From contig NZ_LFIJ01000002.1 in NCBI RefSeq assembly GCF_001187555.1, positions 403,523 to 467,522 on the forward strand: a stretch of 64,000 bases of DNA, read 5' to 3'. This DNA is from Gilvimarinus polysaccharolyticus (lineage in GTDB: Bacteria; Pseudomonadota; Gammaproteobacteria; Pseudomonadales; Cellvibrionaceae). Below are positions 27,483 through 37,309 of the stretch, in pieces (the first letter of the stretch is position 1; the number at the start of each line of letters is the position of its first letter). The translations under genes and the position numbers were made by a program. The notes below the pieces were generated by a model. The model was not told where the DNA came from, made no database searches, and saw only the letters and a list, made by a program, of their open reading frames with translations.

Positions 27483-29582
27483 ATGAAAAAAACCATCGCA
27501 CTCAGCACTTTAAGCCTCGCCATTGCCGCGCACACCCACGCGACTGAAGACACTATCGAAGAAATCTTAGTCAGCGCCGACTTTCGCGCCGCACCGCTAC
27601 AAGATTTATCGACCAGCGCCAGTGTTATTGCTGCTGATACCATCGCCGCACGCGGCGCCGAGCATTTAGCCGATATTTTAAACATAGCCCCCAATGTTAA
27701 CTTTTCGACCGGTGCATCGCGCGGGCGCTTTTTTCAGATCCGCGGCATCGGCGAACGCAGCCAATTTATTGAGCCTGTAAACCCATCAGTGGGCTTATTA
27801 ATTGACGGTATCGACCTCACCGGCATCGGCGCAGCTGCCACCACCTTAGACATTCAACAAGTCGAAATTTTGCGCGGCCCACAAGGCACCCTATATGGTG
27901 CCAACGCACTGGCAGGACTCATCAATATGGCCTCGGGCAGCCCGAGCCAAGAGCTTAGCGGTAATGTCTCGGCCACTGTAGGCGAGTACAACACCCGTAC
28001 GGCCAGCGGTGTCATCAGCGGCCCGATTAGTCACAATGTCGGATTCCGCGTTGCGCTTGAACAACACACCAGCGATGGCTACCAAGATAACGCCTACCTA
28101 AACATAGACGACAACGCCAACATTGATGAACAAACCCTGCGCGGCAAACTCGCTTGGCAAGTAAGCGACTCACTCGCTCTCGACGTTACCGGCCTGTACG
28201 TCAATATCGATAACGGCTACGACGGTTTCTCGCTAGACAACACCCGCACTACACTATCGGATCAGCCCGGCCACGATCGCCAAGAGACCGCCGCCTTTGC
28301 CGTTAAAGCTAACTGGCAAGTAAGCGATGCTTTTCATGCGGTAATCCAAGCCAGCAACGCCAACTCAGACACCGAGTACGGTTACGATGAAGACTGGGCC
28401 TATACCGATATCTGTGTCGACTTTACCTGTATCTACGATGGCTTTACCTCGTTTGATAACTACCAACGCGACATTAACAACACCACCTTAGATGTGCGTT
28501 TAGTCTCCGATCATACCCCCGGTGAATTAGGCTGGGTTGCCGGTGCATATTACCGCGACCAAGCCGAAGACCTGCACCGCGAGTACACCTATCTAGACGA
28601 GGACTTTTTAAGCGATTTTAACAGCGACAACAGCGCACTTTACGGCCAGCTAGAAATTCCCCTAAGCCAAGCGCTGCAATTAATCACCGGGCTACGTGTC
28701 GAACAACGCGAAGCCAGCTACCGCGACAGTGATGGCGTCAGCTACAACCCCAGCGACGATATGCTGGGCGGCAAAGTGGCGCTAGAGTATCGCCCGAGCG
28801 ATGTCACCTTAATTTACGCACTGGCCTCGCGCGGTTACAAAGCCGGCGGATTTAACAGCAACAGCGATATTCCAGCGCAAGACCGTGTGTACGATCCAGA
28901 GTTTTTATGGAACTACGAAACTGGCCTTAAAACCACCAGCAGCGATGGTCGCCTGCAAAGCCAAATTGCACTGTTTTATCAAGACCGAGACGATTTGCAG
29001 ACCAAGCAATCACTGGTGCAACCCGACGAGGGCGAGATTTGTCCCTGCAGCTTTATTGATTACACCACCAACGCCACTGCGGGTATTACCTACGGCTTAG
29101 AGGCCGAGATAAACTGGCAAGCCCATGAAATGTTGAGCTTGTTTGCCAGCCTAGGCCTGCTGCGCAGCGAATTTAAAAACTTTGCAAGCTTCGCCCACGC
29201 CGAAGCCACTGAAGGCGCACCTTATAATCTAGATGGCCACGACTTACCCCACGCACCACGCTACCAATTCACCACCGGTGCGGTGTTTAACTTTAGCGAC
29301 AATTGGTACGCCCGAATCGAGATAGAAGGTAAAGACGGCTTTTACTTCTCTAGCCGTCACGAGGCGCAGGCAGACTCTTACGAGTTGCTAAACGCCCGTA
29401 TCGGTTACCAAACAGCGCAGTGGGAATTTGCCCTATACGGCCGTAACCTCACCGATGAAGACACGCAAACACGCGGGTTTGGCAGCTTTGGTAACGACCC
29501 CCGAGACGGTTACACCACTAAACCTTACTATCAGTTTGGTGAACCACGTATGGTGGCTGCCACCGCCAGCTACCGATTTTAG
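27483..29582 (+). CDS. TonB-dependent outer-membrane receptor, predicted thiamine transporter
   Basis: 699-residue outer-membrane active transporter. A signal peptide (MKKTIALSTLSLAIAAHTHA) is followed by a TonB-box-like EEILVSA, the plug domain (ASVIAADTIAARGAEHLADIL, RGIGERSQFIEP, VEILRGPQGTLYGANALAGLIN) and a beta-barrel ending in an aromatic residue (TASYRF). No enzyme partner suggests a sugar ligand. The TPP riboswitch in front and the thiamine-binding, permease and kinase genes behind make thiamine or a thiamine phosphate the predicted ligand. It is the first gene of a four-gene operon. Confidence 0.88.
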   Translation: MKKTIALSTLSLAIAAHTHATEDTIEEILVSADFRAAPLQDLSTSASVIAADTIAARGAEHLADILNIAPNVNFSTGASRGRFFQIRGIGERSQFIEPVNPSVGLLIDGIDLTGIGAAATTLDIQQVEILRGPQGTLYGANALAGLINMASGSPSQELSGNVSATVGEYNTRTASGVISGPISHNVGFRVALEQHTSDGYQDNAYLNIDDNANIDEQTLRGKLAWQVSDSLALDVTGLYVNIDNGYDGFSLDNTRTTLSDQPGHDRQETAAFAVKANWQVSDAFHAVIQASNANSDTEYGYDEDWAYTDICVDFTCIYDGFTSFDNYQRDINNTTLDVRLVSDHTPGELGWVAGAYYRDQAEDLHREYTYLDEDFLSDFNSDNSALYGQLEIPLSQALQLITGLRVEQREASYRDSDGVSYNPSDDMLGGKVALEYRPSDVTLIYALASRGYKAGGFNSNSDIPAQDRVYDPEFLWNYETGLKTTSSDGRLQSQIALFYQDRDDLQTKQSLVQPDEGEICPCSFIDYTTNATAGITYGLEAEINWQAHEMLSLFASLGLLRSEFKNFASFAHAEATEGAPYNLDGHDLPHAPRYQFTTGAVFNFSDNWYARIEIEGKDGFYFSSRHEAQADSYELLNARIGYQTAQWEFALYGRNLTDEDTQTRGFGSFGNDPRDGYTTKPYYQFGEPRMVAATASYRF

Positions 29583-29650
29583 GTAAACTAACGCCAGAAC
29601 CTTGCAGTGCTACTGTGCAAACAAACCTAAACGAGAAGCAGAGAACCTTT

Positions 29651-29914
29651 ATGCAGTTATCCGTCGAATTGAGCATGTACCCCTTTAATGGCGATTATTT
29701 ACCGCCCATCGAGGGGTTTATCGCTTGGCTCAATCAACAACAAGGCATACGCCTACAAACCGTCGCCACATGTACCATCGTTACCGGCGATTACGACCGG
29801 GTAATGAATATATTGCGCGATGGCTTTAAGCACAGCATAGAGCAGCACGGAAAAGCGGTATTTGTTGCCAAGTTCTTACCGGGCTTTACCGCTCTACCCG
29901 AGCACGACGAATGA
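29651..29914 (+). CDS. YkoF/MTH1187-family thiamine (pyrimidine)-binding protein
   Basis: 87-residue protein of the thiamine-binding ferredoxin-like-fold family; the core is LSVELSMYPFNGDYLPPIEGFIAWLNQQ and VATCTIVTGDYDRVMNILRD. The ATG at 29651 is preferred over a GTG 36 bp upstream. It has no signal peptide, so it is cytoplasmic. The family binds thiamine or its hydroxymethylpyrimidine moiety. Its stop overlaps the start of the permease gene (ATGA), which supports joint function in thiamine salvage. Confidence 0.82.
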   Translation: MQLSVELSMYPFNGDYLPPIEGFIAWLNQQQGIRLQTVATCTIVTGDYDRVMNILRDGFKHSIEQHGKAVFVAKFLPGFTALPEHDE

Positions 29915-30528
29915 GTGACGGCGTTACCCAGCAAATAAACAACGCCTGGCAAGCTATGTCAGGCTGGGAGATTGCTGCGGTAATTTTGGCAATTGCTTAT
30001 TTATTGCTGGCGGTGCGCCAAAACAGCTTATGCTGGTATTGCGCACTGGCCAGCACCGCCATTTACACGCTATTGTTTTGGGATGTACAACTGTTAATGG
30101 AATCGGCCCTTAACGGTTACTACATGCTGATGGCCGTTTATGGTTGGTGGCATTGGCATCATGGTGGCACCCGTAACACGGTGCTACCCGTGCAGCGCTG
30201 GAAGATAAAAAAACACGCACTGGCAATTATCGCCATTGCGGTATTAACCGTTACCTCGGGTAGCTTGCTGCACCAACACACCGGAGCCGCCTGGCCTTAT
30301 GTCGACTCCTTTACCACTTGGGCCAGTGTGATCACCACCTTTATGGTGGCCCGCAAAGTGCTAGAGAACTGGGCTTATTGGATGGTTATCAACAGCACAT
30401 CGATCTTTTTGTTTATTGATCGCGGGTTGTATTTAACTGCAGCGCTGCTGGTGTCTTATTTAATTATTTCTGTGTTTGGTTTTATCAGTTGGCGGCGCGA
30501 TTACCTCACCGACTTAGCCCGTGTCTAA
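29911..30528 (+). CDS. pnuT: PnuC-family permease, predicted thiamine transporter PnuT
   Basis: 205-residue inner-membrane protein with about seven helices. Family motifs include NSLCWYCALASTAIYTLLFWD, NGYYMLMAVYGWWHWHHGG and FTTWASVITTFMVARKVLENW followed by a WxxxN helix. PnuC proteins carry nicotinamide riboside; the PnuT subgroup carries thiamine by facilitated diffusion with metabolic trapping. The riboswitch-controlled operon and a downstream kinase point to PnuT. It overlaps both neighbours, so the operon is translationally coupled. Confidence 0.88.
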   Translation: MSDGVTQQINNAWQAMSGWEIAAVILAIAYLLLAVRQNSLCWYCALASTAIYTLLFWDVQLLMESALNGYYMLMAVYGWWHWHHGGTRNTVLPVQRWKIKKHALAIIAIAVLTVTSGSLLHQHTGAAWPYVDSFTTWASVITTFMVARKVLENWAYWMVINSTSIFLFIDRGLYLTAALLVSYLIISVFGFISWRRDYLTDLARV

Positions 30529-31285
30529 TATTGCCGAACTACAGCCGATACTAGATAACTGGCGCGAATGGCCACTGGCGATTAGTGCACCACCTAAAAT
30601 AATTGGCCCAATCCTTGGCGGGCGTACCAACCGCAGTATTCAAATCGAACTGCCGGGTATTCCCGAGCCAATAATACTGCGGCTTAATAATCGTCACAGC
30701 AACGCACTGGGAATCGACCGCGGCGCCGAGGCGAAAATTTTGATGTGTGCCGCCAACGCCGGCATCGCCCCCGCGCCGCTGTATCAAGACCCGGCGCAGC
30801 GTTTTTCTCTGCTGCCCTACCTACAAGCGCGAGTTTGGAGCCACGCCGAGCTTGCCCAACCACAGCAACGGCAACGGTTATTTGCGTTGCTACAACAAGT
30901 GCGCGAGCTTAAGCCTGCCACTGTCACACGCTCTTATCACGCTTACTTGTCACATTATTGGCAGCAGCTGCATACAGCCAAAATCACCGACCACACGTTA
31001 ACTCAACTGTGGGCCGAATTTGAGCCCCGTTTACGCCAATTTGATCAACAGCCTTGGCCAAGGCAGCTCACTCATCATGATTTAATTCCCGAGAACATCC
31101 TCGATACCGGCGAGCACCTATACCTTATTGACTGGGAATACGCCGCATTGGGCCACCCCGAGATCGATTTATGGTCTATTGATCCAAGCTTGGTACAGGA
31201 GCCTTTTATTGCCGAGCTGGCCCATTGGACTAACCTCTTATGGGAGCGTGTTTTAACACTGCCGCGGTCTACCACTACGGCATAA
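30521..31285 (+). CDS. Thiamine kinase-like phosphotransferase
   Basis: 254-residue APH/choline-kinase-fold enzyme starting at a GTG inside the pnuT end. The catalytic loop is LTHHDLIPENIL (HxDxxxxN) and the metal-binding segment is LIDWEYAALGHPEIDLWSI. An N-terminal ILGGRTNRSI glycine loop fits nucleotide binding. In this operon its predicted role is ATP-dependent phosphorylation of imported thiamine, trapping it as in ThiK; specificity is inferred from context. It is the last gene of the operon and no terminator was found. Confidence 0.83.
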   Translation: MSNIAELQPILDNWREWPLAISAPPKIIGPILGGRTNRSIQIELPGIPEPIILRLNNRHSNALGIDRGAEAKILMCAANAGIAPAPLYQDPAQRFSLLPYLQARVWSHAELAQPQQRQRLFALLQQVRELKPATVTRSYHAYLSHYWQQLHTAKITDHTLTQLWAEFEPRLRQFDQQPWPRQLTHHDLIPENILDTGEHLYLIDWEYAALGHPEIDLWSIDPSLVQEPFIAELAHWTNLLWERVLTLPRSTTTA

Positions 31286-31377
31286 AATTAATCTACACTC
31301 CCTCATGTGTTACCCCTCTTAAAACCGCTTACAGCCAAATTCGCCCGCAGACTAAACCCTGCGCAGTACAAGTGCTA

Positions 31378-31398
31378 TTATGGTAAAAATGACCATAA
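31378..31398. promoter_or_regulatory. Inverted repeat upstream of the GH67 gene, candidate operator
   Basis: Perfect arms TTATGGT (31378-31384) and ACCATAA (31392-31398) with 7 bases between, 26 bp before the GH67 start codon. The half-site resembles the TGGTA element of the uronate operators downstream but the spacing differs, so the same regulator is only a possibility. Confidence 0.4.
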
Positions 31399-31423
31399 CG
31401 CCATCTAATAGGACCTGTGCAAT

Positions 31424-33628
31424 ATGCGACAACTGACTCGAGCCCCAAAATATGTGGCACTGCTGGCCAGCGTGATGCTTACGTTGCTGTGCTTTAACAC
31501 CCACGCCGAAGACGGCTACCGTATGTGGTTACGCTACGACGCCATTAGCAACGACCAACTCAAACAGCAATACCGTAACCAATTGCAACAATTAGTCGTT
31601 AATGATCAATCGCCGACCTTAAGCATTGCTCAAGCCGAATTAACTCGTGGCTTAAGCGGTTTATTAAGCAAACAGATACCCAATCATCCAAGCCCTAACG
31701 GGGCCGGCAATTTAATTATTGGCACCCCAGCAAGCTCGGCGGCTATTGCCCAATTAAAACTCAATGATGCCCTAACCGCGGTGGGCCCCGAGGGTTTTAT
31801 CATCACCCGCGCCAACGTTGCTGGGCACCAGGCCACCATCATTGCTGCCAATAACGATACAGGTGTTTTATATGGCGCGTTTCATTTGTTGCGCCTGCTG
31901 CAAACCAACACGGACATCTCTAACGTAGCGCTGCACTCAGCGCCCTCGGTCGAGCACCGCGTCGTCAACCACTGGGACAACCTTAACCGAATTGTCGAGC
32001 GCGGTTACGCCGGATTATCACTATGGGAATGGGGCAATTTACCCGAATATAAAAACAATCCGCGCTATGTCGATTACGCCCGTATTAATGCCTCGCTGGG
32101 TATTAATGGCACCGTTATTAATAACGTCAACGCCGACGCACGCATTTTAACCGAACCGTTCTTAGAAAAAGCCGCCGCCTTGGCTGAGGTGTTTCGCCCC
32201 TACGGTATCAAGCTTTATTTGTCGGTTAAATTTAACTCGCCGATGTTATTGGACGATTTTGACAGCGCTGATCCGCTAGACCCTAAGGTACAAAAATGGT
32301 GGCGCGAGCGGGTTAAAAAAGTCTATCAATACATCCCCGACTTTGGCGGCTTTTTAGTTAAAGCCAATTCTGAAGGCCAACCCGGCCCACAAGACTTTGG
32401 CCGCAACCACGCCGAGGGGGCCAATATGCTGGCCGACGCCCTCGCCCCTTATAACGGTTTAGTATTTTGGCGCGCATTCGTCTACGCGCCAGAGCAAGGC
32501 GACCGATTTCGCGAAGCTTACGATGAATTTAAACCACTAGACGGTAAGTTTCGTGACAACGTGATTGTGCAAATCAAAAACGGTCCCATCGACTTTCAGC
32601 CCCGCGAACCTTTCTCGCCATTATTTGGCGCACTGCAAAAAACCAATATCGCGCTAGAGCTACAAGTCTCGCAAGAATATTTTGGTTTCTCGAATCATTT
32701 GGCCTATCAAGGGCCATTGTTTGAAGAGGCGCTCGACACTGATACCTACGCCCAAGGTGCCGGCAGCACCATTGGTAAAATTTTAGCGGGCAAAGTATTC
32801 GATTATAAACACACCGGCATGGCTGCTGTGATAAACCCTGGTACCGATCGCAACTGGACCGGCCACACCTTTGTTCAATCGAGCTGGTATGCCTTTGGCC
32901 GATTAGCGTGGGACGTCGAGTTAAGTTCGGTAGCAATTGCCGATGAGTGGACTCGCATGACCTTTAGTAACGCCGACTCAGTCCGCTCACCGATCGCGGA
33001 TATTATGGCCATCAGTCGCGAAGCCGGTGTTAACTACCGCATGCCTTTAGGGCTAACGCACCTGTACGCTCAAGGTCACCACTACGGCCCCGCCCCCTGG
33101 CACGACACATCGGGCCGCCCCGACTGGACCGCCTACTATTATCATCAAGCCGATAAAGATGGCATCGGTTACGATCGCACCGCTAGCGGCTCCAGCGCAA
33201 TCGAGCAATATTATCCACACTGGGCTAAACAATTTGCCAAGCCCGAGACAACACCCGAGAATTTAATGTTGTGGTTTCATCACTTGCCTTGGAGCCAGCC
33301 AATGAACTCCGGCCGCAGCTTGTGGCATGAGCTAGTACATAAATACGACACAGGTATTGCACAAGTACGGCAGATGCAATCGCAATGGCAAAGCCTAGAA
33401 AACCATATCGACCCCGAACGTTTTGCTCAAATAACAGCACAATTGCAGGTGCAGTTACGCGATGCAATTTACTGGCGCGACGCCTGTATTAGTTATTTTT
33501 CCAGCATAAACGGTTTAGCCCTACCGAAAGGCTCACCCGCGCCAGCTCACCCATTGCAGTACTATAAAGCCCAAGAAAGCGTACGTTACGTCCCCGATCC
33601 TTGGTATCCAATACCATCGGGACACTGA
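31424..33628 (+). CDS. GH67 alpha-glucuronidase
   Basis: Removes (4-O-methyl-)glucuronic acid from the non-reducing end of glucuronoxylo-oligosaccharides. 734 residues, the usual length. The signal peptide (ending CFNTHA) precedes the mature start [11 protein letters not shown], typical of the family. The general-acid Glu is in [12 protein letters not shown] (~residue 317), and family motifs [20 protein letters not shown] and [25 protein letters not shown] are intact. It is separate from the thiamine operon and 400 bp before the uronate locus; with the GH8 enzyme it would feed glucuronate into the UxaC route. Confidence 0.95.
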   Translation: MRQLTRAPKYVALLASVMLTLLCFNTHAEDGYRMWLRYDAISNDQLKQQYRNQLQQLVVNDQSPTLSIAQAELTRGLSGLLSKQIPNHPSPNGAGNLIIGTPASSAAIAQLKLNDALTAVGPEGFIITRANVAGHQATIIAANNDTGVLYGAFHLLRLLQTNTDISNVALHSAPSVEHRVVNHWDNLNRIVERGYAGLSLWEWGNLPEYKNNPRYVDYARINASLGINGTVINNVNADARILTEPFLEKAAALAEVFRPYGIKLYLSVKFNSPMLLDDFDSADPLDPKVQKWWRERVKKVYQYIPDFGGFLVKANSEGQPGPQDFGRNHAEGANMLADALAPYNGLVFWRAFVYAPEQGDRFREAYDEFKPLDGKFRDNVIVQIKNGPIDFQPREPFSPLFGALQKTNIALELQVSQEYFGFSNHLAYQGPLFEEALDTDTYAQGAGSTIGKILAGKVFDYKHTGMAAVINPGTDRNWTGHTFVQSSWYAFGRLAWDVELSSVAIADEWTRMTFSNADSVRSPIADIMAISREAGVNYRMPLGLTHLYAQGHHYGPAPWHDTSGRPDWTAYYYHQADKDGIGYDRTASGSSAIEQYYPHWAKQFAKPETTPENLMLWFHHLPWSQPMNSGRSLWHELVHKYDTGIAQVRQMQSQWQSLENHIDPERFAQITAQLQVQLRDAIYWRDACISYFSSINGLALPKGSPAPAHPLQYYKAQESVRYVPDPWYPIPSGH

Positions 33629-33651
33629 TCAGTTAAATCCAAAAGTACAAC

Positions 33652-33680
33652 AGCGCGGTGGTATCTTTTCACCGCGCTTT
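33652..33680 (+). terminator. Intrinsic terminator after GH67
   Basis: Nine-bp arms AGCGCGGTG (33652-33660) / CACCGCGCT (33670-33678) with a short T-run. Confidence 0.75.
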
Positions 33681-33700
33681 AATCCCCCCCGCCAACCACA

Positions 33701-33913
33701 TTTTTAGCCGCACCTCAGCGCCTGCTCGATAGTCTAGTGACTAATTTTGCATACCAAACCAAATCCAGCAGTGGTTTTACTATCGCTACCGGTGAATACC
33801 ACTTCCTAGCCGACGAAACCGTCATCTTTTCGATTGGCGCGTTAACCTTGGCTGGCCCGACGACACCAATACGCAGCCTATATTTCAGACAAAAAAACCG
33901 GATGACTAGATAG
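33701..33913 (+). pseudogene. Remnant of a surface protein domain
   Basis: A frame without start codon reads LAAPQRLLDSLVTNFAYQTK, then SSSGFTIATGEYHFLADETV, then IFSIGALTLAGPTT, up to a TAG at 33911. The pattern LDS-V-N-Y-T-S-SGFT-GEY-F-ADETV-FSIG-L-LG is that of a repeated beta-domain common in large marine-bacterial lipoproteins. It has no ribosome-binding site and reads into the terminator, so it looks like a leftover fragment. Confidence 0.45.
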
Positions 33914-33926
33914 TCATCCGGTTTTT
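33893..33926. terminator. Bidirectional intrinsic terminator before the TonB receptor gene end
   Basis: Twelve-bp arms ACCGGATGACTA (33897-33908) / TAGTCATCCGGT (33911-33922), with A-run left and T-run right. It serves the minus-strand receptor gene and any plus-strand transcript. Confidence 0.85.
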
Positions 33927-33997
33927 AAGTTTTACTGATTAATCCTTAAACCCAGTGATGATCGCACAAAACAATCACCATTAGCCGTTAAGTCCTC

Positions 33998-36895
33998 TTA
34001 CATTTTATAGCGTAATCCCAAAAAGAACTTAGTGCCACTATATTCGATACGGTTAAATGCATCTTCTGCTACACGGTATTCCACATAAGGCTCATTAGTT
34101 AAGTTAAGCGCTTGGAATTTAACCTGAAGATTCTTGGTCAAGCTATAAGCCAGAGAAAGGTCTACAGAGCTAGTATCATCAACAAAACGATTTGTTTGAC
34201 CAAAGCTGCTGCCAAAAGGCTTCAAGTAATCAGAGCGATACTTATAAGAAAGACGAGTCGTGAAACCGTAATTCTCCCAATATACCTCAGCGTTATAGCT
34301 TTCTTTAGAAAACCCCGGTAAGTCAGAGGGCGCAATAACAACATCGTCGGTCATATCAGAGCCACTTTCGGCGTATTCAAAATCGGTATCGGCGATATTA
34401 ATACCACCCATCACACCTAAACCATCAAAGGGCGCCGGCAAGTTGGTAAAGCCGTGCTGCAAGCTAAGCTCAATACCATTAATGCTAGACGACTCAGAGG
34501 TATTTTGAATCAAACCATTGACGTTCATATTAATTAATTCACCATTAATATTAAACGATTCTTGTACACCAGCGGCATCAGCAACCTCTAGGCCTGCCTC
34601 AAAATCCTTATAGTACAAAGCGACAGATATCATAGTGTCTTCACGCGGGTACCAGCCCAACGACAAGTCATAGTTCATGGATTCAATTGCTTCCATATTG
34701 GGATTACCCAACGCAGTCGCATTGCCGTTATCTATAGCATCTTGTAGGCTAGCGAACTCTTCTTCACCATCACCCAACTCTAAATCCCGACCAGCACCCA
34801 TCCACCACATATCGGGGCGAGAAATAGCCATGTAAGCTGCCGCCCGCAACTGAACAGTCTCAGTCAAGCCAATGTTTAAGTTTAAGCTTGGCAATACATT
34901 GACATAACTATTTTCAAAGACTTGCTCTGTAAGCGTATCGGACAATTCCTTGAAGGTGTAACTATCATCAGTTAAATCACCAGGAGTTCCAGCATCATTT
35001 TCAATAATCGTATAATTTTGGCGATAACCAATCGACTCAACATTGGTTTCTACAACACGCACACCAAAATTACCATTAACATCAACACTACCTAGTTGCG
35101 TTGAAAAATTAACCTTAGCGAAAATAGAGACGATATCTTCAGTTAAGTTGATATCACCAGCACTAGGATCGGTAGGTGAAAGCGCCCAATCCTCTGTCCC
35201 CCACATTAACTCCGATGCGCACAAAGTATCGTAAGTAGCCCACCGATTAAAGCTGCTGTTCGCATCCTCACCATAACCGTCCTGTGGATACTCGATAGCA
35301 CAGTTTTGTTCTATTGTTGAAATGTCAGCAAAGTCAGATTTCGTATACTCGATACGATCTTCGCCATAGTTATTATGCTCGTGTGACGAAACACGAATAC
35401 CACCTTCTAACGAAGTGAAGACTTTACCATCCAGCTCGTAAAACGCACCGATTGCAACTGCGCTAATAGAGTCATTAATTTCTTGTTCGCCATAACGGGC
35501 ACGCTGATCAGCATCATAGAAACTATAATCATTCAACAAACTATTATTAATAGTTGTGCCGGTAACATCGTCTGGATCTTCATAAATGGTAACCGATGGG
35601 TAATCGCTATTACCTTCATTAGTAAAGTCATACCATAGACGATCGGAACGGAAGCGAGTTTGCCATGTTTCTTGATAACGAGTGGTGTCTGAGTAAGAAA
35701 AGTCAGCACTTAATAGCAACTTATCGGTTGCGTTCCACTCTATGTTTAACCCTGCACCTTGGTACTCTTCATCACGCTCGCGGTATTCACCGTAACTACT
35801 AATACGGGATTCACCGGTGTATTTGGTTAATGCGTGATCTTCATTAGTTTCCCAGTTGCTGATCCGACGACGTCCATCATCAAAATATAAATCGTGACGA
35901 TCTTCGTAATAAAAACGATCAGACCACTGTGCATCTGCAGTAATATTCCAATCTTCGTTAGGCTGCCATTGAACAGTGGCCATCACTGCATCGCGACTCT
36001 CTTCAGACTCCATTTGTCTAAAATAAAACGCATTAGGTATAAAATAATAATCGCCATCCGCTGCGGCACCGCCGTTGGCTGCAGCATTGTCATCACTCCA
36101 CGAACAATTGCTACCGCCATCTAAAAATCGATCGGAGTTACAGTTGCGCAGTGAAGAGCTGGTATTGTAGCTCTCTTCCGGTGTTGAAGAATCGTGACCG
36201 GCGTAACCAACAGCAACACCGATGGTGCCTACCTCAGTATCAAACACATCGGTATAGGATACCGAGCCACGATAACCGATACCGTCATCACCATTTAGTT
36301 TTGCATCGTAATCATTGTAGTTGCCTTTTAATTCTGCCTGGAAGCGGCGATCACCAAAATCAATAGGGCGAATACTTTGTAGGTTAATCAGGCCCGCAAC
36401 GCCGCCTTCTACTAAATCAGCTGATTGTGATTTATAGACTGTTGCACCGTTAACCAACTCAGAGGGAAATTGCGAAAAAGCAACCGAGCGATTACCACTA
36501 CCAGATGAAATCTCACGACCATTATAAGTAGAGTAACCCAAAAATGGCCCTAAACCACGTACCGATATTTCACTAGAGTTACCTTTAAAACGGTCGCCAG
36601 TCACACCAACGATACGCTCTAAGGTTTCAGCAACCGACAAATCGGGCAACGCGCCCATTTCAGATGCTGAAATAACGTCAACGATCGTTTCAGCATCACG
36701 CTTAATTTCAATAGAGTTACGCATGGTCTCGCGAATAACACCAATGACCACGACTTCCTCTAGCAAATCCATCTCATCATCTTGCGCTAAAGCAAAAGAC
36801 GACGGAAAAAAACTTGATGCGATAGTGACAGCTAGAAGCTTGCGGGCGAAGCTCGCGCGTTTATTTATACATTGTGGCTTACACAGAGAGCTCAT
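33998..36895 (-). CDS. TonB-dependent receptor, large oligosaccharide type
   Basis: 965-residue outer-membrane transporter. The N-terminus carries a signal peptide (KLLAVTIASSFFPSSFALAQ), TonB box EEVVVIGV and plug motifs MGALPDLSVAETLERIVGVTGDR, VRGLGPFLGYSTYNGREISS and ADLVEGGVAGLINLQSIRP. The large barrel ends FFLGLRYKM. The size and plug type are those of receptors of marine carbohydrate loci rather than siderophore receptors. It is divergent from a PL38-like lyase, with a uronate operator between (37008-37029), so it probably imports oligo-uronides. It is monocistronic, with a terminator behind. Confidence 0.9.
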   Translation of the reverse strand: MSSLCKPQCINKRASFARKLLAVTIASSFFPSSFALAQDDEMDLLEEVVVIGVIRETMRNSIEIKRDAETIVDVISASEMGALPDLSVAETLERIVGVTGDRFKGNSSEISVRGLGPFLGYSTYNGREISSGSGNRSVAFSQFPSELVNGATVYKSQSADLVEGGVAGLINLQSIRPIDFGDRRFQAELKGNYNDYDAKLNGDDGIGYRGSVSYTDVFDTEVGTIGVAVGYAGHDSSTPEESYNTSSSLRNCNSDRFLDGGSNCSWSDDNAAANGGAAADGDYYFIPNAFYFRQMESEESRDAVMATVQWQPNEDWNITADAQWSDRFYYEDRHDLYFDDGRRRISNWETNEDHALTKYTGESRISSYGEYRERDEEYQGAGLNIEWNATDKLLLSADFSYSDTTRYQETWQTRFRSDRLWYDFTNEGNSDYPSVTIYEDPDDVTGTTINNSLLNDYSFYDADQRARYGEQEINDSISAVAIGAFYELDGKVFTSLEGGIRVSSHEHNNYGEDRIEYTKSDFADISTIEQNCAIEYPQDGYGEDANSSFNRWATYDTLCASELMWGTEDWALSPTDPSAGDINLTEDIVSIFAKVNFSTQLGSVDVNGNFGVRVVETNVESIGYRQNYTIIENDAGTPGDLTDDSYTFKELSDTLTEQVFENSYVNVLPSLNLNIGLTETVQLRAAAYMAISRPDMWWMGAGRDLELGDGEEEFASLQDAIDNGNATALGNPNMEAIESMNYDLSLGWYPREDTMISVALYYKDFEAGLEVADAAGVQESFNINGELINMNVNGLIQNTSESSSINGIELSLQHGFTNLPAPFDGLGVMGGINIADTDFEYAESGSDMTDDVVIAPSDLPGFSKESYNAEVYWENYGFTTRLSYKYRSDYLKPFGSSFGQTNRFVDDTSSVDLSLAYSLTKNLQVKFQALNLTNEPYVEYRVAEDAFNRIEYSGTKFFLGLRYKM

Positions 36896-37007
36896 ACTTT
36901 CTCCTACTCTTATTCGTTTTATTGTAAGTCGTTACCGACCTGAAGCGCCATGCAAGCTCTTGGGCCTGCCAATAGCGTTAGTTAGAGTATGAATCAACCC
37001 AAGCAAA

Positions 37008-37029
37008 TGGTAAAGTGGTATTACCAGTT
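37008..37029 (+). promoter_or_regulatory. Uronate operator copy 1
   Basis: TGGTAAAGTGGTATTACCA plus GTT. It contains the perfect palindrome TGGTATTACCA (37016-37026) preceded by a direct TGGTA copy 8 bp upstream. It lies between the divergent TonB receptor and PL38-like lyase genes, and 20 of 22 positions match the group consensus. Confidence 0.7.
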
Positions 37030-37081
37030 GAACGTAGATTACCCCAAAAAACTCATCGGTAGACAGTAGAGGTACAACCAC

Positions 37082-37255
37082 ATGACGCCCCAAAGCTCTA
37101 ACAATAAAACTTATAAATCAATAACTTACCCTAAAGCCCACAGGATTATTGGCTGTCTTTTAATAATGCTCTCGCTATCAAGTACCGCAAAGACTATTGA
37201 AAATTTAAATCGTGATTTGCCCGCCCCCTCTTATGCTGGCTACAAAAATGACTAA
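37082..37255 (+). CDS. Small exported peptide upstream of the PL38-like lyase
   Basis: 57 residues. The ATG at 37082 has AGAGG 10 bases upstream. The sequence has a charged N-terminus, a hydrophobic stretch RIIGCLLIMLSLSSTAKT, and a short polar tail ENLNRDLPAPSYAGYKND. This looks like a signal peptide with a ~20-residue mature part, or the beginning of a longer secreted enzyme that has been truncated. It lies 53 bp after an operator and 54 bp before the lyase gene in the same direction, so it would be co-expressed with it. No family is recognised. Confidence 0.45.
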   Translation: MTPQSSNNKTYKSITYPKAHRIIGCLLIMLSLSSTAKTIENLNRDLPAPSYAGYKND

Positions 37256-37309
37256 AACTTTACCTCTATACCAATATCAATTACAAAAACGCTTGTGCGG
37301 AGAGTAACC

